Assembly (NCBI GenBank): GCA_965641885.1
Contig: OZ282574.1
Span: forward strand, 496,001 to 560,000
Reading direction: 5' to 3'
Source of the DNA: Pseudophaeobacter sp965641885
GTDB lineage: Bacteria; Pseudomonadota; Alphaproteobacteria; Rhodobacterales; Rhodobacteraceae
Length of the DNA: 64,000 nucleotides
Shown here piece by piece: positions 59,551 through 64,000 of the stretch. Position 1 is the stretch's first letter. The number at the start of each line of letters is the position of its first letter. A model generated the notes under the pieces. The model saw only the letters and a list, made by a program, of their open reading frames with translations. It was not told the DNA's origin and did not search any database. Position numbers and translations under genes: made by a program.

Positions 59551-59600
59551 GTTATATAACGTTAGCGGTAACAGTTGCCCAATCGGTAGCGATAACGGTA
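59551..59600. promoter_or_regulatory. Operator-like repeats in the gapA/LacI-family divergent promoter
   Basis: GTTATATAAC (59551-59560) is a perfect palindrome. GTTAGCGGTAAC (59561-59572) and GGTAGCGATAACGGTA (59585-59600) share the GGTAGCG/GCGGTAAC-type words common in LacI-family operators such as the GntR/gluconate site. The adjacent LacI-family protein is the likely binder. Confidence 0.6.
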
Positions 59601-59675
59601 AAGAAATGCAAGCCTCAATGCACAGAGATCGTCAGCTGCCCTTGCGGCGGGGCGCGAAGTGCAGGACCATGCGCC

Positions 59676-60680
59676 ATGGCCAAAAAGATGCTTCTTAAGG
59701 ATATTGCCCGGCTTGCCGGTGTCAGCGAAATGACCGCCAGTCGTGCGCTTCGCGGCGCGCCGGATGTGTCAAAATCGACCCGCGCCAAGGTGGAAGAGAT
59801 CGCCCGCGCTCATGGCTATGTGCCCAATCGCATCGCCGGGTCTTTGTCGTCGCAGTCGGTCAATCTGGTGGCTGTCGTGGTGCCCTCGCTGAACAGTTTT
59901 GTTTTCCCTGAGGTGCTCTCGGGGATCTCAGCGGTGTTGAAGCAAAGCCCGCTAAAGCCGGTGGTCGGGATCTCGGGCTACGAAATGGACGAAGAAGAAG
60001 ACGTGATCCGCGAGATGCTGAGCTGGCGGCCCTCAGGCCTGATCGTGGCCGGGCTGGAGCACAATGAAGCCACCCAACGTATGCTGACCCAGGCGGATTG
60101 CCCGGTGGTTGAGGTCATGGACGTGGATGGTACACCCCTGCGCCACTGCGTCGGCATTTCACATTTGCAGGCAGGGCGGGATATGGCGGCGCAGATTCTG
60201 GCGCAGGGCTACCGGCGTATTGGCTTTATCGGCACTAAGATGCCGCAGGATTTTCGCGCCCGCAAACGCTTTGACGGCTTTAGTGCCGCCCTAGCGGCGC
60301 AGGGTGTGGCGCTGGCAGACTCGCTTCACTATGCCGGCGACAGTTCTATCGCCACCGGACGGCAACTGACGGCTGAAATGCTGGAACGGCACCCTGATCT
60401 CGACTGTATCTATTACTCCAGCGATGTGATGAGCGTGGGCGGCTATATGCACTGCCTGGCCGCCGGGCTTTCGGTGCCACAGGATGTGGCTCTGGCCGGG
60501 TTCAACAATTTGCAGATCCTGGCAGGTCTGCCGCTGCAGCTGGCAACAACCGACGCCTGCCGCCGCCAGATTGGCGAGCGCGCCGCTGAAATCGTCCTCA
60601 AGGCGCGCGAAAGTAGCGATGAGTTGCCGCCCATTTGCGAGACCTTGAGCCCGCGCATTAGCCTGGGCGAGTCTCTGTAG
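59676..60680 (+). CDS. LacI-family transcriptional regulator
   Basis: A 334-residue regulator: N-terminal helix-turn-helix and hinge (LLKDIARLAGVSEMTASRALRGAPDVSKSTRAKVEEIARAHGYVPNRIAGSL), then a periplasmic-binding-protein-like effector domain with VAVVVPSLNSFVFPEVLSGI, GYRRIGFIGTKM and DVALAGFNNL. The effector is probably a sugar (acid) or sugar phosphate. ATG 59676 places the DNA-binding domain at the very start. It is divergent from gapA and probably controls it and itself. Confidence 0.93.
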   Translation: MAKKMLLKDIARLAGVSEMTASRALRGAPDVSKSTRAKVEEIARAHGYVPNRIAGSLSSQSVNLVAVVVPSLNSFVFPEVLSGISAVLKQSPLKPVVGISGYEMDEEEDVIREMLSWRPSGLIVAGLEHNEATQRMLTQADCPVVEVMDVDGTPLRHCVGISHLQAGRDMAAQILAQGYRRIGFIGTKMPQDFRARKRFDGFSAALAAQGVALADSLHYAGDSSIATGRQLTAEMLERHPDLDCIYYSSDVMSVGGYMHCLAAGLSVPQDVALAGFNNLQILAGLPLQLATTDACRRQIGERAAEIVLKARESSDELPPICETLSPRISLGESL

Positions 60681-60769
60681 TCGCCCCCTGTAGAGTAGCC
60701 CCCTGTAGGACGGACTTTGGTGGCGGGATTGCTTGCTCGGCCATTTCAAGCTCGACCTGAGCCTTGCGC

Positions 60770-60806
60770 AAAAAAAAGATCCCCCAAAGGCACGCTCTGG
60801 GGGATC
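60770..60806 (-). terminator. Rho-independent terminator after the iron alcohol dehydrogenase gene
   Basis: On the minus strand GATCCCCCA pairs with TGGGGGATC around an 11-nt loop (stem 60778-60786 and 60798-60806), followed by eight T (A-tract 60770-60777). It lies 33 nt after the stop of the dehydrogenase gene and may also stop the plus-strand LacI-family transcript. Confidence 0.88.
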
Positions 60807-60838
60807 TTGCTACGACTTAAAAGGACCAAAGGTCAGGA

Positions 60839-61984
60839 TCAGAGGGCGGCTTTGAACAGCTCTGTCAGATTGGCCTCGGTCAGCTCAATCGGATTGCCAC
60901 CACACGACGGGTCGATCAGGGCGCCTTTGACCAGCTCTGGGATGGCGGCCTCGGTAACGCCAAGCGCGGACAGCCCACGGGGGATTTCCATGCTGTCATT
61001 CAGCTCCTGCACATAGCTGCAGAAGCCGTCAAACCCGCCCGCAATGCCCAGATAGGCGGCAGCCTTATCAAAGCGATCCGCGATTGCGGATGCGTTGAAC
61101 GCAAGCACCGCAGGCATGCAGACCGCATTGGTGGTGCCGTGGTGGGTGTTGAAATGCGCCCCAATCGGGTGGCTCATGGCGTGAATGGCGCCAAGGCCCT
61201 TTTGAAAGCCGGTGGCCCCCATGGCAGCGGCCGACATCATCTGGGCGCGGGCCTCAAGATCTGTGCCATCGGTATAGGCGCGCGGCAGGTAGTCTTTGAC
61301 CAGACGCATGCCTTCCAGCGCAATGCCCTGCGACATTGGGTGATAATGCGGCGAAGAAAACGCCTCGACGCAATGGGCAAAGGCATCAAGCCCTGTGCCG
61401 GCGGTGATGAATTTTGGCATCCCAACGGTGAGTTCGGGATCACAGATGACGACTGTTGGCAGCACCTTGGGGTGAAAGATGATCTTTTTCACATGGCTGA
61501 CGCTATCGGTGATAACGCTGGCGCGGCCCACTTCGGATCCGGTGCCGGCAGTGGTGGGCACCGCGATGATAGGTGCGATGGCATCGGCATCAGCACGGGT
61601 CCACCAGTCGCCAATGTCCTCAAAATCCCAGATGGGGCGGGTTTGACCGGCCATAAAGGCCACCATCTTGCCCAGATCCAGACCAGAGCCACCGCCAAAG
61701 GCGATGACGCCGTCGTGACCACCGGCCTTATAGGCTTCGACCCCGGCCTCAAGGTTTTTCTCATTTGGGTTGGGATCCACCTCCGAGAACATGCCACGAC
61801 CCAGGCCTGCGGCCTCCATAATGTCCAGCGTGCTTTGGGTGACCGGCAAATTGGCCAGACCCTTGTCGGTGACCAGCAGTGGTTTTTTGATACCGGCAGA
61901 GGCACAGGCCTCGCCCAGTTCCTTGATCCGGCCTGCGCCGAATTTGATTGCGGTCGGATAGGACCAGTTTCCAACGAGAGACAT
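60839..61984 (-). CDS. Iron-containing alcohol dehydrogenase
   Basis: A 381-residue group III dehydrogenase: GAGRIKELGEACASAGIKKPLLVTDKG, NAD loop AFGGGSGLDLGK, PTTAGTGSEVGRASVITD, and iron-ligand region ITAGTGLDAFAHCVEAF plus GAIHAMSHPIGAHFNTHHG (one Asp, three His). It oxidises an alcohol or reduces an aldehyde. ATG 61984 (MSLVGNW) follows AAAGGCGAAGAG; ATG 61999 is possible. It is the last gene of a run with aldehyde dehydrogenase and a glutamine-synthetase-like gene. Confidence 0.92.
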   Translation of the reverse strand: MSLVGNWSYPTAIKFGAGRIKELGEACASAGIKKPLLVTDKGLANLPVTQSTLDIMEAAGLGRGMFSEVDPNPNEKNLEAGVEAYKAGGHDGVIAFGGGSGLDLGKMVAFMAGQTRPIWDFEDIGDWWTRADADAIAPIIAVPTTAGTGSEVGRASVITDSVSHVKKIIFHPKVLPTVVICDPELTVGMPKFITAGTGLDAFAHCVEAFSSPHYHPMSQGIALEGMRLVKDYLPRAYTDGTDLEARAQMMSAAAMGATGFQKGLGAIHAMSHPIGAHFNTHHGTTNAVCMPAVLAFNASAIADRFDKAAAYLGIAGGFDGFCSYVQELNDSMEIPRGLSALGVTEAAIPELVKGALIDPSCGGNPIELTEANLTELFKAAL

Positions 61985-62093
61985 CTCTTCGCCTTTCATA
62001 TGTGGCCGATTTGGCCAGCGTCACAATCTACCCTCGGACGGTTTACCAAGGGTCGTGTTTGCCCGAGCTATGAGTGGCCCGGGCAGTCTGTAG

Positions 62094-63476
62094 TTAACCG
62101 GCCACCTTTTTCAGGTGGTAGCTCTTGGGGCGGGTCAGGTTCTGATAACCAATGACCGATAGACCTCCGCCGCGTCCGGTGTTCTTGCAGCCGGTCCAGC
62201 ACAGGCTTGGATCCAGATAATCAGCGCGGTTCATGAAGACGGTGCCGGTCTCGACCTCGTCGCCCACGCGGGCAGCGCGGTCCAGATCACGGGTCCAGAT
62301 CGAGGCGGTGAGGCCAAACTCGCTGTCGTTCATAAGGGCAATGGCCTCTGCGTCCGACGACACCTTCATGATGCCTACAACTGGGCCAAAGCTTTCATCG
62401 CGCATCACCCGCATCTCGTGGGTGACATTTGTCAGGATCTGCGGCGTGAGATAGGCGGCGCCGTCGTCCGCCTCCATAGGCGCGATATGGGTCACAGCAC
62501 CTGCGGCGACCGCCTCATCAATCTGGGCACGCACCTCAGCGGCAAAGCGCACATTGGCCATTGGGCCCATGGTGGTGGCTTCATCCATTGGGTTGCCCAG
62601 GGTGTAGCCTTTGACAATCTCGACCGCCTTGGCGACAAAATCATCATAGAGGCTTTCGTGCACATAGATGCGTTCAATGCCGCAGCAACACTGGCCAGCG
62701 TTGAACATCGCACCATCAATCAGCGTGTCCACGGCCGCGTCGAGATCGGCGTCTTCCATCACATAACCGGGATCTTTGCCGCCCAGCTCGGTGCCAACGC
62801 CGGTAAAGGTGCCCGCAGCTGCCCGCTCCATCGCCTGACCACCGCCAACAGAGCCGGTGAAATTGACAAAGTCAAAGGCACGGTCTGCGATCAAAGCAGA
62901 GGTGGTGTTGTGATCCAGAAAGACGTTCTGGAACACATCCGCCGGCACGCCGACCGAGTGAAACGCGGCCGCCATACGCTCGCCGACCAACAGGGTCTGC
63001 GTCGCGTGTTTCAGCACCACGGTATTGCCCGCAATCAGGGCAGGAGCCAGCGTGTTGATCGCAGTCATATAGGGGTAGTTCCAGGGTGCTACGATAAAGA
63101 CCACACCATGCGGCACCCGCTTGATGTAGCGCTTAAAGCTCTCGTCTTCGCCAACCTTGATATCGGCCAGCGCGGTTTCGGCAATCTCTGCCATATAAGA
63201 GCTGCGCTCGTTAAAGCCGCCGAACTCGCCGCCATAGCGCACCGGGCGGCCCATCATATGGGCCAGTTCCGGCACAATCTCGTCGTTCATCGCGCCCACG
63301 GCGGCAACGCCTGCCATGACCAGATCGATACGCTCTTGCAGCGGACGCGCCGCCCAGGATTTTTGTGCGGCGCGCGCCGCACTGGCGACAGCAAACCCCG
63401 CGTCTCGGGACAGGGTTTCACGTTCCGCATAAACCGTCCCGTCAATCGGGGAGATACATTTCAGGGTCTGGCCCAT
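62094..63476 (-). CDS. Aldehyde dehydrogenase family protein
   Basis: A 460-residue aldehyde dehydrogenase: APWNYPYMTAINTLAPALIAGNTVVLKHA, FTGSVGGGQAMERAAAG, TELGGKDPGYVMEDAD (catalytic Glu), NAGQCCCGIERIYV (catalytic Cys within three consecutive Cys) and ESFGPVVGIMKV. It probably oxidises a semialdehyde or amino aldehyde formed downstream of the neighbouring ligase. GAGGAAG precedes ATG 63476; ATG 63488 adds four residues. It lies 109 nt before the alcohol dehydrogenase gene and after the glutamine-synthetase-like gene. Confidence 0.93.
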   Translation of the reverse strand: MGQTLKCISPIDGTVYAERETLSRDAGFAVASAARAAQKSWAARPLQERIDLVMAGVAAVGAMNDEIVPELAHMMGRPVRYGGEFGGFNERSSYMAEIAETALADIKVGEDESFKRYIKRVPHGVVFIVAPWNYPYMTAINTLAPALIAGNTVVLKHATQTLLVGERMAAAFHSVGVPADVFQNVFLDHNTTSALIADRAFDFVNFTGSVGGGQAMERAAAGTFTGVGTELGGKDPGYVMEDADLDAAVDTLIDGAMFNAGQCCCGIERIYVHESLYDDFVAKAVEIVKGYTLGNPMDEATTMGPMANVRFAAEVRAQIDEAVAAGAVTHIAPMEADDGAAYLTPQILTNVTHEMRVMRDESFGPVVGIMKVSSDAEAIALMNDSEFGLTASIWTRDLDRAARVGDEVETGTVFMNRADYLDPSLCWTGCKNTGRGGGLSVIGYQNLTRPKSYHLKKVAG

Positions 63477-63510
63477 GGTCTTCCTCATCTCGTTGGAAAG
63501 GGCCGTGCCC

Positions 63511-63544
63511 TTTCATCTTGCCTAAAATACCTTCGCCGAAGGCC
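63511..63544 (-). repeat. 34-nt dispersed hairpin repeat, copy B
   Basis: On the minus strand: stem CCTTC-GGC-GAAGG, then TATTTT and GCAAGATGAAA. It differs from copy A (23669-23702) by a paired C-G to T-A change in the stem plus a swapped dinucleotide after TATTTT. It begins 10 nt after the glutamine-synthetase-like stop, where a terminator would be. Confidence 0.75.
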
Positions 63545-63553
63545 GCGCGCCGA

Positions 63554-64000
63554 TTAGGCGCGCTCAAACCCGCGGGCGATTTCATAGTCCGTGACGACGC
63601 GATCAAAATCTTCGATCTCGACCTCGGCGGCACGGGTGTAATGATCCACTACATCATCGCCCATGGCGGCGCGCAGCATCTCGGATCCCTTCAGGCTGAG
63701 CCGTGCATCACGCAGGGTCTCGGGGATCATACCACTGTCGCCCTGATAGACATCGCCGGTCGCTGGCGCCTGCAGCTCCAGCCCCTCTTCGATCCCGGCA
63801 ATCCCTGCAGCCAGCATGGCGCCCATTGCCAGATAGGGATTCATATCAGAGCCGGGAATACGGCATTCCACCCGAATGGATTTGGTGCCAGCGCCACAGA
63901 GACGATAGCCGGCCGTGCGGTTGTCGACGGACCAGATGATGCGGGTGGGGGCAAAGGTGCCCTTCATGAAGCGCTTGTAGCTGTTGATATAGGGCGCCAT
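63554..64000 (-). CDS. Glutamine synthetase family protein (partial, C-terminal 148 residues)
   Basis: The gene runs off the right edge; only the C-terminal part is seen. APYINSYKRFMKGTFAPTRIIWSVDNRTAGYRLCG and RVECRIPGSDMNPYLAMGAMLAAGIAGIEEGLEL are the GS substrate-binding and core helices of the gamma-glutamyl-amine ligase subgroup. The Met at 64000 is inside the protein, not a start. It is the second GS-like ligase in the window. Downstream are an aldehyde and an alcohol dehydrogenase, as expected for breakdown of an amine or amino alcohol. Confidence 0.9.
   Translation of the reverse strand: MAPYINSYKRFMKGTFAPTRIIWSVDNRTAGYRLCGAGTKSIRVECRIPGSDMNPYLAMGAMLAAGIAGIEEGLELQAPATGDVYQGDSGMIPETLRDARLSLKGSEMLRAAMGDDVVDHYTRAAEVEIEDFDRVVTDYEIARGFERA

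Noticed and set aside
1..64000. tRNA or rRNA genes, CRISPR arrays, prophage or insertion sequences
   Set aside because: No cloverleaf-like sequence, regular spacer-repeat array, transposase, integrase or phage structural gene was seen on reading the gaps.

Overview
The window looks like a chromosomal segment of a roseobacter-group alphaproteobacterium (Rhodobacteraceae; a Phaeobacter/Ruegeria/Leisingera-like genome is my guess from gene content, not from a search). It is GC-rich and almost entirely protein-coding, with operons joined by ATGA/TGATG overlaps. I see no rRNA, tRNA, CRISPR array, prophage or insertion sequence.

Layout. 1-2655 (minus): start of a phenylacetate operon, thiolase-paaA-paaB-paaC (paaC runs off the left edge). 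2973-11665 (plus): AtuA-like protein, two-subunit acyl-CoA carboxylase with a geranyl-CoA-carboxylase-like Gly in the acyl pocket, nitronate-monooxygenase-like flavoprotein, and a sulfatase/phosphonate-ester-hydrolase-like enzyme. 11950-24975: GntR regulator, class I glutamine amidotransferase, cytochrome P450, glutamine-synthetase-like ligase, class III aminotransferase, IclR regulator, tripartite tricarboxylate transporter (tctCBA), aldehyde dehydrogenase and a Tm-1-like/UPF0261 protein. This set could glutamylate, deglutamylate, transaminate and oxidise an imported or amine-type substrate. 25392-33905: a complete beta-oxidation operon ordered much like the pim (dicarboxylate) operon: fused hydratase/dehydrogenase, thiolase, two acyl-CoA dehydrogenases, thioesterase, hydratase, CoA ligase. 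34071-36008: chemoreceptor with a periplasmic c-type haem motif. 36408-42129: ribulose-phosphate epimerase and a phosphonate-type ABC transporter (phnCDEE) with a hexapeptide acetyltransferase. 42542-44789: DUF6505, lipoate/biotin-ligase-like protein and Mrp. 45049-54616: a multi-cluster iron-sulfur protein divergent from a periplasmic Cys-type formate dehydrogenase operon (DUF3305, DUF3306, TorD, small Tat protein, fdhA, fdhB, fdhC). 54719-58291: a response regulator of NtrC type lacking the GAFTGA loop, convergent with a sensor kinase. 58508-60680: gapA divergent from a LacI-family regulator. 60839-64000 (minus): glutamine synthetase-like protein (partial), aldehyde dehydrogenase, iron alcohol dehydrogenase.

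Non-coding signals include two dispersed repeat families (one with a compensatory base-pair change between copies), candidate operators in most divergent promoter regions, hairpin/T-tract elements directly after both solute-binding-protein genes, and strong minus-strand terminators after rpe and after the iron alcohol dehydrogenase gene. The least expected items are the GAFTGA-less activator, the haem chemoreceptor, the 136-nt tctA/aldehyde dehydrogenase gene overlap, and the mixed P450/gamma-glutamylation-like cluster. No single stretch can be declared a wholly new system from sequence alone.
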